Of a stretch of 64,000 nt of DNA, positions 44,790 to 56,479 are shown in pieces. The position numbers and the translations under genes were made by a program. The notes beneath the pieces were generated by a model. The model did no database searches. It was not told where the DNA came from and saw only the letters and a list, made by a program, of their open reading frames with translations. The stretch covers positions 9,064,501 through 9,128,500 of the forward strand of contig LR990053.1 of assembly GCA_905147135.1 (NCBI GenBank). The letters run 5' to 3'. The DNA comes from Blastobasis lacticolella (Eukaryota; Arthropoda; Insecta; Lepidoptera; Blastobasidae). Within the stretch, counting starts at the first letter, position 1. Each line of letters begins with the position of its first letter.

Positions 44790-44975
44790 GCCGTGTTGTG
44801 TCCGGCAGAATATAGCACCAACCCTATCCGTTGGCGGGTGTCGTAATGGCGACTAATGTCATTGAAGTAGACAATATTAATTACCTCCGTAAATTTAACG
44901 AGGGAATGAGCAGCAGCATATTCTGTCTGTCTGCCATTGAGACCTGGGCAATGCCCCAATGGCTCAAGCAAAACT
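44790..44975 (-). repeat. R-family copy, shortened
   Basis: 'agaatatagcaccaaccct', 'ggcgactaatgtcatt' and 'agcagcatattctg' are reverse R blocks. The first half is replaced. Confidence 0.6.
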
Positions 44976-45303
44976 CTTTTGTGGGCTGCGATGTTATTTA
45001 TTTATTTAACAGTTTATTGAACACAAGAAAACATAGTAACTAATAAGACTTAACAGAAAATACAGATGAGATGTTAATTATAATCGCGTCGAATATTATA
45101 TTCATTAATTTTTTCTTCAAATTGAAGTTTTTTCGTAGGTGGTTCAAGTCGAACTCTACATGCGCTACGTTTTGTATTTTTTTTTTCAATTATCTACTTC
45201 GCACGATATAATACGTCTAAATAATAATTATTGATTTATGTTCGTTAATTTATGTTAGATTTCACGGTATCCATTAGTTTAATATATAATTGCTTATATA
45301 AAA

Positions 45304-45690
45304 CACTATGGGCCTTATAAGAAAGCTCAATGTTACCCAAAGGGCAATGGAAAGATATATGCACGAAGGCACGTTGCGCGATCGAATCAGAAATGAGGAT
45401 ATCCGCAAGCGAACCAAGGTCACCGACTTAGCTCTAAGGATTGCCAGGCAAAAGTGGCAATATAGGGCAAATAGCTCGAAGAACAGATGGACGATGGGAC
45501 AGTAATGTTCTCGAGTGCCGACCATGTACCGGAAGTCGCAGCGTGGGTTCCACAAGGACCGACGACCTGGTCAAGATCACAGGTACCAGCTAGATGCGAA
45601 AGGCACAGGACAGGCCTTTGTGGAGATATCTGGGGGAGGCCTATGCTCATTAGTGGGAGTTTTTAGGCTGATATGCTGATGATGAAAATA
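45304..45690 (+). pseudogene. RTE-like LINE C-terminus
   Basis: MGLIRKLNVTQRAMERYMHE, LRDRIRNEDIRKRTKVTDLA, then in shifted frames the ends seen at 32.1-32.5 kb. It has at least two frameshifts. Confidence 0.78.
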
Positions 45691-45699
45691 GAACGGGAT

Positions 45700-45870
45700 T
45701 TGCCTGCGGTATTTATTTGCAGCTCCTATAAGATGAGCCGCTCTGTAAGTTGGCGCGAAACAAACATTTAAAAACTACCAACTCTGCAGAGCGTGCTCGC
45801 TTTCAGGCTGCTGGCGAGTGGGAGTCGGGCCTCTGGCTCCTGGCAATGCCTTCAACCTACCTATGTGTTT
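45700..45870 (+). pseudogene. Retroelement C-terminal scrap
   Basis: One frame reads ERARFQAAGEWESGLWLLAM. A related segment at 58430-58650 reads GAGEWELDLWLQARLV. The pattern (A-R-x2-A-x3-S-x-W-L-x-A-x-P) is common at the ends of animal retroelement ORFs. Confidence 0.45.
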
Positions 45871-46560
45871 AATTACATTTTTACTTTATTTTCCAAGTCA
45901 AATAAGACTTTATCATTTATTGTTTCATTCTGTCAGAGGTAGCGAGAGACAAAGCGAGTTTTTAAAAATATTTACAGTTTCAATTAGGTAGTTATTGTTT
46001 AATTTTTCTTTTAGTAAATAAATCTTGTATCAGCAAGAACTTTAATTTTATCAATAAACGAAAGTATATTCATATAGGTATATGTAAATTTTTTTCTTGT
46101 TTTTTAATGCTAAATATACTTAAATCAAACAATTTACAGAATATACGTGTATTGTATCTTGTGTACAATAAATTGGTAAATAAATAAGAAACTGATAAAT
46201 AACATAGAAAAGTGTCAAAATATTCCAGTAAAGCTGTCCCAATGCTGAATTTACAAATTCGGATTGAAATTTCTTCTTTACTGCACTTTAAAAAATACTA
46301 ATAGGAATACCAGAGAAACTCAAAGAACAATTTCGAGAAATTGTTTTCAGGATAAAAAATATTTCGAAAACGGATCCACAAATTTTCTTTACAGACACAC
46401 ATGATGGAATACAGGAAAAAATAATGGCCAACCCGCTTTACGTATATTGAAATTCAAATTACTTTATTCACTTAAAATGTGATACAAAATATGTGACAGT
46501 AATATAAACGGTCAGCACATTTCGCTACACAATAGCATGCAAATATAAAATAAAAGTCGA
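45871..46560. other. Spacer, no gene seen
   Basis: AT-rich, no recognised feature. Confidence 0.4.
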
Positions 46561-46564
46561 AAAG

Positions 46565-46735
46565 TACAGTCTCCGTAGTCTGGAAAATGAGCAGCAGCAT
46601 TTTCCATTGTTATATTTAAACACTGCGATCTCCAACCCGCCTGCCAAGCGCGGAGATTATGGCACTAACCTCCGCTTTCGTGGGAGAGGCCCTAAGTCCT
46701 GCAGTGGACTGTTACGGGCTGTGATGATGATGATA
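46565..46735 (-). repeat. R-family copy, minus
   Basis: 'ctccgtagtctggaaaatg', 'ctgcgatctccaacccgcct' and 'gagaggccctaagtcctgca' read R in reverse. Confidence 0.78.
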
Positions 46736-46971
46736 AAATAAAATAATTACTTTATAGAATGTTAATTGTGGATTTCAAATTGAATGGTACCCTAAAAAGG
46801 TAATTTTAAAGCTTTTATTTTAGAACTTTGTCGGCGTGATAAATATTCAGCACTCTAGTGCCAATAGTAGACAGACAGACAAACTTGGTTAAATGATAAG
46901 GGTTCCTTGTTTTACTGCGGAACCCTAAAAGGCTATGCGCTACAGGTTACTATTAAAAAACAATCACTTAC

Positions 46972-47100
46972 CTTATAACAAAAAACTTCACTGGTAAATA
47001 AAAAAAACAATTTTTTTTCTTAACTTTGTACGATAAATTATTTTTACGCGCAAAGTACTTCCGCTACTTTCGGAGGCTTAACAATTACTGACACTTGACT
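46972..47100 (-). promoter_or_regulatory. Candidate 5' UTR exon and start region for gene B
   Basis: A strong donor GTAAGT-like GTAAGTG follows TTATAAG at 46972 on the minus strand. A TCAGT initiator-like pentamer lies near 47093. Gene B exon 1 (37060) needs an upstream non-coding exon, and this is one possible place, implying a first intron of about 9.9 kb. There is no TATA box in position. This is speculative. Confidence 0.2.
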
Positions 47101-47599
47101 ACAGTTCACCCAGCGTCCAGCGACTTATTTCGTGCCCAGCCAAATAAACCCACGGAACTCAATGTCAATGGCGATTCGAACGTACACTCGTATACAAAAC
47201 GTTTAACGCCTCCCACAGCTGCGTATATGAGACCACCATAATACTCGTATTTAGCTAGCACGAAACCAGTAGAGTTTACTGAACTTTACTTTATTGAACC
47301 GAGTTCATACCTACAATATAGCTACTACACTACTAGATAGGTAGGTATCATTAAATTTTAGGTACTCAAATATTGATTTGGATAGAAAATATTGAATAAA
47401 AATCAAACGCCTACTGATTTTTATAGCATATACAATCGTTGACCCAGTCTTGAAAACTTGGTTTTAATTTTATAAATAAAAATGACACACATAAGCACAA
47501 TTTGTTTTATTATAGTAGGCGTATATATTGCCTAGTATGAGATACTAGTCAATTATTGCCATGTAAATATGAATTTTAAAACAAATTACTTAATCGTCA
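47101..47599. other. Spacer, no gene seen
   Basis: No recognised element; moderately GC-rich from 47100 to 47260. Confidence 0.4.
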
Positions 47600-47870
47600 C
47601 TACGTAGACCCTCTGTTGGTCACCACGCGAAGGTTCGAAAGAACGTTTCTCGCTCGTACGATTCGGATGTGGAATGAGCTCCCAGCCACAGTGTTTCCTT
47701 TGGACTATGACATGGGATCGTTCAAGAGGTATATTAGAGGTCTCTTTAGAGGCGGGCAACGCATTGGTGACTCCCCTGGTGTTGCTGATGTCCATAGGCG
47801 GCGGTGACCACTTTCCATCAGGTGGCCCGCTTGCCTGTTTGTCTGCTAAGTAACATAAAAAAAAAAAAAA
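47600..47870 (+). mobile_element. LINE 3' end with poly(A)
   Basis: It encodes VTTRRFERTFLARTIRMWNE, LPATVFPLDYDMGSFKR and YIRGLFRGG, the end of an ORF2, then 'ccatcaggtggcccgcttgc' and a 14-base poly(A) at 47857-47870. It is a severe 5' truncation. Confidence 0.82.
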
Positions 47871-48414
47871 CTTAGTCTTAAATTTTTTAAATGGTATTTT
47901 AAAGTAAATTTTTTTAAACTCTTTCAACAAATAATAAAGTTGTACATTTGTAGTTATAAATAGTATTGTTTTTGCTCCCAAAACGTGAAGTTGTTGCAAA
48001 TCAACTGCAAAAAAGTCCATAAAATGTATTCTGAAGCCGACTGTCTATATTAATGCTAATTATAAAGCCTGCCATAAAAAGTTATAGGCAAATAATACAT
48101 GTTCATTATGAATACGTGCCTGCCTAACCATCGTTACATAAAAGGATAATCTATACCGTAGCGTTTATACTGGGTATAAATCATCGATACCTTACTTATT
48201 TTAATAGTTTTGTACATGTAAATAGGCACACGTAGTCCGTTTAAAATACAATATTAATTTTGTATGCCCTTTTGTTCAAGCACATTCAGATTTTCCTGAC
48301 TTTTTCAATTATACTGGGAATTATTTACAAAATTGTGATTATAGACTGTGTAGGCGTATAGGTTATCCTATGTCATGAAGTCACAAAAGAGAAAAATAAC
48401 TTTAATGTGGTCGA
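47871..48414. other. Spacer, no gene seen
   Basis: AT-rich, no recognised feature. Confidence 0.4.
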
Positions 48415-48605
48415 AAAGGGAAACTCCATGGGGAACCGTGGCTTGGGCAGTGGCAGTATTTGCCTTTTTGCTGCCAGATCAACGTGTTATAGAGGTGGGC
48501 AACGCATTGGCGATACTCTTGGTGTTGCTAATGTCTATAGGCAGTGGTGACCACTTCCCATCAGGTGGCCCGCGTGCTTGTTTGCCTACAGTTGTCTAAA
48601 AAAAA
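48415..48605 (+). repeat. LINE-type repeat, sister of 9212-9432
   Basis: 'aaccgtggcttgggcagtgg', 'cgtgttatagaggtgggcaa' and 'aggcagtggtgaccacttcc' are shared. Confidence 0.72.
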
Positions 48606-49334
48606 CTGCAAAGAGGATGTAAGGCCGACCGGGTTTTTTACTTATGGAACTTACACAAATGGAAATGGAAGTTTGGGTCACTAAAACATTTCTTTGTATC
48701 TCTTTTGAACTCGACGCAGGATAACCTATAGGTTATCCCACAACCACAGTCTATGGCCAACTTTTAAATCGCACTACAGTCAGCTGCAGAGAGAACGGAG
48801 GCCCCCCCCCCCCCTTGTACATATAAACCTCCCAGAAGAACTAATCTAACTGATGGTGAAAACCTCATCAAAATCGAGTTAGCGGATATACAGATAGCCA
48901 GATGAGGAAAGCGATTTTATTTTGTACTAGGCTTTATTTTATTTTATAATTTGTATTTAAATAGCTGATGATTTCTTTTTATTTACCATAAATTTACAGC
49001 TAAACATATTATAATAATGATATAAATAACTATAGACTACTAATTATAATTTTACAAGTAATTAAATAAACAAGGTAAAAAAAAAAAAAAAAAAACTTAC
49101 AGCATGTAATAGCTGATGTAAAATTCGTTATAATGTAGGGTATCGATCGCGAGTGCAGTCAGTCGATTTCTTCTAGTGTATTAAATGCCGTAAAAAAATT
49201 GGGCAGAAAATAATTCGGATGAATATAATATGGTTTGCCAAAAATACTTTTATTTGAGCTGCATGTGAATTGATGTAATGATTTACTCAATGATAAGTAA
49301 CTTGATGATATGGACATGTTTATATTGTTTATAG
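48606..49334. other. Spacer, no gene seen
   Basis: It contains a C-run (48802-48814) and an A-run near 49079-49096, possibly a retroposon tail. No gene is seen. Confidence 0.4.
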
Positions 49335-49675
49335 CCGTATGGTGTCCGGCCGCTTAGAATAGCACCAACCCCTTACACTCGTGGGTGTCGTACAAGGCGT
49401 CTAATGTTTTCCAGGCAAAAGATGTAGAGTCTCTATAGTCTGGAAAATGGGCAGCAGCGTTTTCCATGGTTATTTATTTATACAGTTTAACAGCAGTTAA
49501 TTACATGTAAAATATAAGTACATTATGGTATACATTATGGGTACATGGTGGTTATAGTTATAATACTGCGATCTCCAACCCACCTACGAGCGTGGAGATT
49601 ATGACAATAACCTCCGCTTTTTAGGGAGAGGCCATAAGTTCTGCAGTGGACTGATATATGCTGTGATAATGATGA
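49335..49675 (-). repeat. R-family copy, minus, interrupted
   Basis: R blocks at 49335-49470 and 49560-49675 flank an 85-base AT-rich insert. Confidence 0.72.
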
Positions 49676-49864
49676 TGGAAATGTTTAATAAATTATTAGG
49701 AACCTTAAAGAAATGGTTATCATCAAGATTCGACTGTTATGGCCAATTTGTATAGTGTTAAGACTAGACATTCGAATTTTCTTTAGAAATTTTGTTAGTA
49801 ATAATGTTATACATGTTCTTAATTTTATTAGTGTAGATACGGGTCTGTTTTAGATTTTTTTTTT

Positions 49865-49925
49865 ATTTTTTTTTTATGTCATACGGTAGGCAAACAGGCA
49901 AGCGGGCCACCTGATGGAAAGTGGT
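49865..49925 (-). repeat. LINE 3' tail fragment
   Basis: 'ggcaaacaggcaagcgggcc' and 'acctgatggaaagtgg' after a T-run are the reverse of the tail at 47810-47870. Confidence 0.7.
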
Positions 49926-50339
49926 CAAATTTAAAATATTTGTATCACTGTTTATTTTAAAATACAGGAAATAAAAATATTTCCAATTTTAGTTAACCAG
50001 ATCATGTTCTAGACTTTAGCAATCGATTGTCCTATTAGAATAGTGAACCGACCAGTTGTTTACATATAGGTTATAGAGGTGATCTTTTAGATCAAGACCT
50101 TGAGAAAATAAATAAATACAGTTTGACGATTCACACAGCGCCATCTTCTTAACTAAATCAAGCTAAGATATTGACTACATTTCTAGATTTTATTATCCTC
50201 GCGCGGAACTTACCCGTTCTAGGCCACCTTCCCCTAGGTTTGAAAGTTTGTTACTCTTGTACACAAAAAACTATCTACTATATTATTATTTTATTTTATT
50301 TTTCATTTTAAATACAAGCCTGAAACGTATCTAAGACTG

Positions 50340-50565
50340 GCTGAAGTCTGAGGAGTAACAGTGCGTTCATTATTGTGTTCCGGTTTGAAGGATAAGGTAG
50401 CCAGCGCGATTACAAAGATGAGTCATTTTATCTTAGTCCTTACAATCCTGCGGTTCTGTATTTCTGTTGCCTACAACTTAAATACATGAATCTTAGATGT
50501 TATGGGCGACAGTTACCGTTTACCATCAGGTGGGCTGTCAGCTTGTTTGTTAGTGCGTTGCATTT
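50340..50565 (+). repeat. LINE-tail repeat T
   Basis: 'aggataaggtagccagcgcg', 'ctgttgcctacaacttaaat' and 'catcaggtgggctgtcagct'. It is the best-preserved T copy. Confidence 0.68.
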
Positions 50566-50774
50566 AAAAGAACTATATAATTAGGTTGATGCCAGCTATT
50601 CATTTCCCCAATGAGGCAGACCCAGACATACATTGGTATTTATAAACCTTTATTTAAAAATTTATATTTATAAAGCCGAAACCAGTGGAACAAGAATTTT
50701 AGAATAATTATACATAATTTCGTCTTTTTATCCTTCATTTATATTTTTTTATGTATTTACTTAGATATATTTAA

Positions 50775-50965
50775 GTACTACTACTTACTGGTTTGGTCAC
50801 GTGTTGTTGGGAAATAGGTGCCTGAATCTGCCGGTATCAGGTAAGAGGCCCCGTGGGCGACCCAAGAAGCGATGGATTGACATCGCTGAGTCGGATGTGA
50901 CAGCCAACGGCTTACGACACGAGGAGGCCGGGTTGAGCGCTAGGACGATGATGATGACTTAGGTA
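50775..50965 (+). pseudogene. RTE-like LINE C-terminus
   Basis: WFGHVLLGNRCLNLPVSGKR, then PRGRPKKRWIDIAESDV and a (GATGAT)n tail. It is a short 5'-truncated copy. Confidence 0.72.
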
Positions 50966-51109
50966 TACTGACCTCATATCATGGTATGGATACCAATAGT
51001 CCCCCACAGTAAATAAGTACCGGGTTATTGTGACTAGGTATACCTGCAGGTTTTGTAAATTTGGCTATAGTGTGCACTAATTATTTTTTTACTGACAAGC
51101 ATTGGGCGA

Positions 51110-51275
51110 TTTTCTGACAGCTAATTCTTTTTTTATGCTACTCAGTGACAACCGAACAGACAGCCCACCTGATGGTAAGTGGTAACTGTCGCCTATAACA
51201 TCTACAATTCTTACATTTAGGTTGCAGGTAAGAAACATGCAAAACCGCAGGTGCGTTGTCACTGTGAGGACTAAG
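51110..51275 (-). repeat. LINE-tail repeat T, minus
   Basis: 'agacagcccacctgatggta', 'ctgtcgcctataacatctac' and 'gcaaaaccgcaggtgcg' are the reverse of T. Confidence 0.66.
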
Positions 51276-52079
51276 TTGACTAATTTGACAAGAATTCCAT
51301 GAAGGAGGGCGCTAGGTCTTTTCCGAAAAGTCATTCTAATTTCAGAAACAGGACATGTTAGTTTCTTTTTCCGCCACGTTCCTTCTAATCCATGTCCCAT
51401 TGTTAGCGACATTCGAATTCTGTCACAGAATACTACATCCTTCCGGTGTTGCTACGTAAAACGCAGAACTAGCGCCACCATTGACAGGTCACCTCTGTCT
51501 CCGGTCCATAGAGACATTTTTTTATCAACAAGAGCAGAGAGTACATACCGAGTTTAAATACGAGACAAATTTCACACATCTCTATAAGACACACACTAAT
51601 GCAAATGCAGGGACGGAACAAGGCATTCCATCTTCAGATAAGTTATATTTTGCTACGAATTTCTACTCGTAACGAACACAAACAAATCTGACGAAGTCGT
51701 CTGGAGCGAAATACGCCCTTTTTTTAACCATGTCCTTATAATTTAATATTGTCATTATAATAAAAGGTAAGATGTCTAGTAAGTCAAACCCACGCCCTGA
51801 TACCTACCACCGTCTTTTTGATCTCTTGATCCTAAATACCGTGAATCGGTAGTGCTTGGTTTTGCAAAAAGGAAGGTTATGATTTTCACCAGTATGAATG
51901 TTTATTTGTTGCCTCATAACTTCTAAACTAAGTAGGTACTTACTTACTTATCGTTAGAAGTATCTTCATTATCCACAGGTTGGCCTATGTGACTTCACAA
52001 TAAATTGAATATGAAAAAAAAATGAAAAGGATATGTACATAAATATATTAAACAGGCAGCATATTCTTTATTTTCAGTA
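51276..52079. other. Spacer, no gene seen
   Basis: No recognised element or gene. Confidence 0.4.
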
Positions 52080-52670
52080 AAAATTCATATAATGATGATG
52101 CACCAGAACAGAAGGGACAGGGGGGTCCTTCAAAATGTTTACAACGCAACACTTCCAATTTGCAACCCAGACATCGCCATGTCTGGTCTTTAGGAAACCT
52201 AGAAAAACAAATAAATGTAAATAAACGTAAATACGCGATTAATCGTTAAGTTGTTTCATTAAATGTCTGAACATTTAAAATGTCTTTTAGGTACATTTTT
52301 GGTATGAAACTCTAATTAATACATATAAATTTGAGGACCGCTATTTACAAGATTTGAGTGTTAAAATTTTATACAATGAATACTAAATCCGACCCTGTTA
52401 GCATCAAAATATTTTCGATCACCGAAATATTGCTCAATTTGCCAATAATTTTAATCTATCTTTAATGGCATGTTGTTTTAAGGTAAAGCATTTCAATTAT
52501 TACAAATTCACACTATAACGATGCATATTTTTGTCATAATTTCTAAAATTCATTCCTGATCGCCGCAACCACGAATGAAATTACTTACCGATGAAAAGAT
52601 AATCCAGGTGTATTTCCATACTTTGCGTTTTAACATAACTGCGCACTACATTACACCGTATTTTAAATGG
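52080..52670 (-). pseudogene. Split THAP-like remnant or small spliced gene
   Basis: The minus strand has a segment ending at a GTAAGT donor (52588-52583) and another starting after TTTTCTAG (acceptor 52200-52199). Across this 390-base intron one frame reads NAKYGNTPGLSFHR, then FPKDQTWRCLGC, the highly conserved GLSFHRFPKD block of THAP domains, and later RCKHFEG, like the closing C-x2-H part. A stop precedes the block and the N-terminal Cys pair is out of frame. Another frame gives a 51-residue ORF ending just before AATAAA. Most likely it is a decayed THAP gene or transposase. Confidence 0.45.
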
Positions 52671-53150
52671 TTTGATTTAAATTTGATTACGAAATTATAA
52701 AATTTACACCGATGTTTCAAAAGAGATGTTTGGTCGTTGTTAGCTAGAGCAACGTGGTGAACGTTCAAAACATTGCGCACGTAATTTTCCGGCTACTTAT
52801 TCCTATAGATGAAAAAACGGGATAGCAAGATTCATAATCATTGTAGAGTGAGTGAACAGTGAATATTTTTGTTTTGTGTTTAGTCTGTTATGTCTGTTTA
52901 TTATAAGTAATATGTTTCTTAATAAGTCTATTGGCCTTTTCCGTCTTTTTTGCTCATGTGTGTCGAACTCTTCTGTAGATAATTTTTTTTTCTCTATGGT
53001 CGAACTCAATCAAAGCAAAGTCATAAGTAACTATAATTATGTTAAATTTTTTGTATTGACTTGTGGATGTAGGTACCTAAATCACGTTTTAATAGAAAAT
53101 AGAAAATGTTAAGCTGCATTATCAACGAATATCTAAATAAATTGACTTAT
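52671..53150. other. Spacer, no gene seen
   Basis: Opposite-strand ORFs at 52803-53009 and 52852-53112 overlap each other and neither has support. Confidence 0.4.
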
Positions 53151-53254
53151 CGTCTTACAAGGCGAGGATGCCGAAGACCGGACGAAGTGGAGAAGAATGA
53201 GTAGGAAAGCGGACCCTGGCAGTGGCCGGGATAAGCGCTAGGACGATGATAATG
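53151..53254 (+). mobile_element. 104-bp RTE insertion with perfect 20-bp target duplication
   Basis: ATCTAAATAAATTGACTTAT occurs at 53131-53150 and again at 53255-53274. The insert reads EDAEDRTKWRRMSRKADPG and ends (GAT)n-like. It is the last 100 bases of an RTE-type element. Confidence 0.88.
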
Positions 53255-53274
53255 ATCTAAATAAATTGACTTAT

Positions 53275-53916
53275 ATATTTATTTTATTTATTTAGATGGA
53301 AGATCATCAGTTTATCCAACAATTCAGTACATAACGCTATAAAACTGTTTGCTAATCTTTACACATAGATCTTGTTTAATCAACTTATCGTAAGTAAATT
53401 GCCGAGGCAAATTCCATAGGCAAACGAAATATCAAATGACATGATTAAAAAAATAGTAAACTTAGCACTTTATAAACAAATTAGCAACCCAATGACAGAA
53501 CAAAACACCCACCCAATACCTATAGCGGACGGTGTACAAAGCAAATATTAATCAAAAACCGGAAATCATTTGATACCAAACACGACAAAAAATATTTCAA
53601 ATGCCATACAAAAAATTTATGGCGTCATCACTGCTCCCCCATGGGAATATTTTAAGAACTATCGCCCAAAATGAAAAATAATAATAGTTTCCACCACTGG
53701 TAAATTACCTTCATCATAGCTTGCAACTCATTAATTTTGTTACAAAAAGCCGCTATACTAAACACCTGCAGGATAGTAAGAAAGTTCATGCAAATACCAA
53801 TAGAATAAACTGTCACTACCACGCCAGTCGTGAACCCCATACAAACTTAAAGTAGCACCTATTTGGTCTTGGCCCGAAGGTGCTAACTACGTACCAGGTT
53901 AGGCTGAGCAAATAAA
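53275..53916. other. Spacer, no gene seen
   Basis: No recognised element or gene; the ORF at 53652-53840 is unsupported. Confidence 0.4.
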
Positions 53917-53980
53917 ACAAACGTAAATAATAATAATAATCGTAAATAATAATAACAAACGTAAATAATAATAATAATCG
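53917..53980. repeat. Short tandem repeat (CGTAAATAATAATAA)
   Basis: A unit of about 38 bases, ACAAACGTAAATAATAATAA plus a similar half, is present nearly twice. It precedes the 3' end of a minus-strand SINE. Confidence 0.7.
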
Positions 53981-54198
53981 TGGACAAATTCACACAGCGC
54001 CATCTGGCCCCAAACTAAGCAAAGCTTGTACTATGGGTGATAGCTAACTGATATACTACTTATATATATTTTACAAATACATTCTTATTATACATAGAAC
54101 ACCCAAACCCGTAACTTCTTAAATTCTGCCCGGCCGGGAATCGAACCCGGGACCTCTTGCGTGGCAGGCATGTTGACCATTGAACCACTTTGGTCGTC
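53978..54198 (-). mobile_element. SINE family A, minus copy
   Basis: Minus strand: 'ccaaagtggttcaatgg' head, 'gggttcgattcccggccggg' box B, then 'gtgtgaatttgtcca'. It is nearly full length, with a small internal deletion. Confidence 0.8.
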
Positions 54199-55245
54199 AA
54201 AATTATAAATATCAATATGAATGCCCGTTTCTAAAAAATTCTTACTCCCCCGAATAAGATAAATTCTGCCCGTAATTAGTAGAGGCTTGTGGATACAAAA
54301 ATAGTACCTACACTACGACGACCAATGACCTTTCGGTATCTAAAACTGTAATTTATTGACTAATTTGAGACAGCCTACTGAACTAAAAGCTATTTTTAAG
54401 ATGTAAAAATAAATCTCTCTCCTATAAATAATCAGAAATGTTGCGTCGGAGATCCATTGGCAATAAATGGACAGATATAGCTCAGACTTATAATAAATTA
54501 AAAGTCAATAGCACAGGTATTTTATAAACTTCATCTGATCACGTTCGAGTCTTGTTTTGTAAACGTCGTGATTCCATATTTGAGAAGTGTTCTCTAAGGT
54601 ACTTCTTACACATGCGCAATATGAGACTTTGAAGGTCTTAGTGTTTATGAAATCCTGGTCACACGCGTAAGAAAACCCAATGACTTCGATGCCTTGGCAA
54701 CAATACTCTCAACGTGGTTATTATAGATCAATTTATGATCTAGTATAACACTCATATGTATATTTAGATTTATTTAGATTTTTGTGGATCATCATCATCA
54801 AAGCCTAAACGTAGGGCCTCCCACACAAAAGGGGAGGTTATTGCCATAATCTCCAGCTTCTAGATGTTACTTGTCAATAACGTGATATTTTGTTATTTTC
54901 TATTAAAACGTACTTTAGTATTTTACTATGAGTAGATACATCCGCATACGTCATCTTAAGTGAGTACGTAGGTGTTTAAATAAGTATACCTTTTGTAGGT
55001 AACCGTATGTAACCCAAATTACGATTTAATTACGTATTTACTACGGACAATTGGGTAGAAAACATTATTTTGGCGTTAAAATATTAAATTCGTGTAAAAT
55101 TTCAATGCTTTACTCTAACTCCCATAGATTTGGGTGGAGAAAATATTCTCCCTATAATTGGGCAGCTTATAAAACATCCTCATTTGTCCTGAAATCGACC
55201 TATATACAATTAACTACTTCAGAATCATAGAGAAAAAAAATATAT
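54199..55245. other. Spacer with an R fragment, no gene seen
   Basis: 54785-54862 has (CAT)n and 'aggggaggttattgccataa' of family R. Nothing else is recognised. Confidence 0.45.
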
Positions 55246-55420
55246 ACAGGCTGTTACATAATATATGTATGAAGCCGTGAACCGGATGGAGTGCTAAATG
55301 TATGAAAACGATAGGTACAAAAATTCCACGTACGACAGAAATAATTGTACCTATCGTTTTAATATGTTTAGCACTCCATCCAGTTCACGGCTTCATACAT
55401 ATATTATGGAACACCTGTAT
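55246..55420. mobile_element. Palindromic MITE P, full copy (175 bp)
   Basis: The arms 'atgaagccgtgaaccggatg' and 'gagtgctaaatgtatgaaaa' are inversely repeated by 'atgtttagcactccatccag' and 'ttcacggcttcatacatata'. Each arm is about 75 bases. TA occurs at both borders (TATATA before, TATA after), which would suit a Tc1/mariner-type MITE. Confidence 0.82.
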
Positions 55421-56479
55421 ACAGGTGTTCAGAATTCAACACAAAGCTTGATTGGCAGTTAGAATCTGACATCCACCGCCCAAATACATGCCCACATGGT
55501 ATTAATTTGTATACGAAATGAATACCATAATTGACTCTATTTATTTTTTGTGGCGTTTGCACACTTAGTTATTGCGGAACCCAAGCAAGGTTGATTCTTT
55601 ACGAAAGTAAAACGATTGTGTCGGCTGGCTATTTTGACTTTCCGCTGAGACGGTACTTTGCAACCTTAGCCTTGACATACTGGCAGTGGCATAGTACTAT
55701 TATTTTTCTCCATGATTGTACATTGCTAAGCGATAAATAATACTCATCAGTTAGTTAAGCCCCCTCCCTACCAAAATCTTTGCCATGACCTTATACCACA
55801 ATTATTATTCATTTTAGAGAGTGATACCGGTCCAGTGTATTATATTGTTTTGAATAGAAAAAGAATCTGCACGCTGCCGACTGGCATAATTGTATTTTTA
55901 CGGCAGAAAAAGGATAGCCTTTTCCTAAGGTTTACCATTACCGCGATTTACCAATTGAGACCTAGAACTTTACTTAGAGATAAAGTCAAAAATATTGACA
56001 TTATGACAATATAAGAACAGCGATGTTCATAGTTCTTGTTGTCTGGCCAAAGTCCACAAATAATTTATGGGTCAATGTGTACGCTTTTCTAATAAGGTTC
56101 AAACCGATATACAGAATATACCATTGAATAAATTTAAAGTCACTATAAAAAACTAATTATGTCAAGAAAGTTATTATAGTATATCTGAATATGTATACAG
56201 GAATTTATTTAATTTTAAATTAGTATGTAGGGAAATATAAAACATAAATTAAAAAAAAAGAGTTAACGTAGGCGGAGTTTACCACGGAGAACCACCTAGG
56301 ATGCGGTGTTAACTTTCCTTCCCTTCCCACACACGGGGCCTGTTGGTCGTACTGGCTGGGGGGGGGGGGGTTGTGATGATGATGAGTTGTCTATAAAAAG
56401 TAATGTTAGTCAAAATCGGACTGTTCATCGTTTACCAGATTACGTAGACATCAAAACAAATTTCTTTATTGAGTACAAA
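55421..56479. other. Spacer, no gene seen
   Basis: The plus ORF at 55531-55740 has no family support. A G-run lies at about 56361-56370. Confidence 0.4.

Noticed and set aside
52803..53112. Overlapping opposite-strand ORFs
   Set aside because: Mutually exclusive, biased to Lys/Ile/Asn or Phe/Ser as expected from AT-rich DNA, and unsupported.
55740..55785. AAAGATTTTG followed by GTAGG on the minus strand, like the end of exon 1
   Set aside because: Only about ten bases match and there is no open helix upstream.
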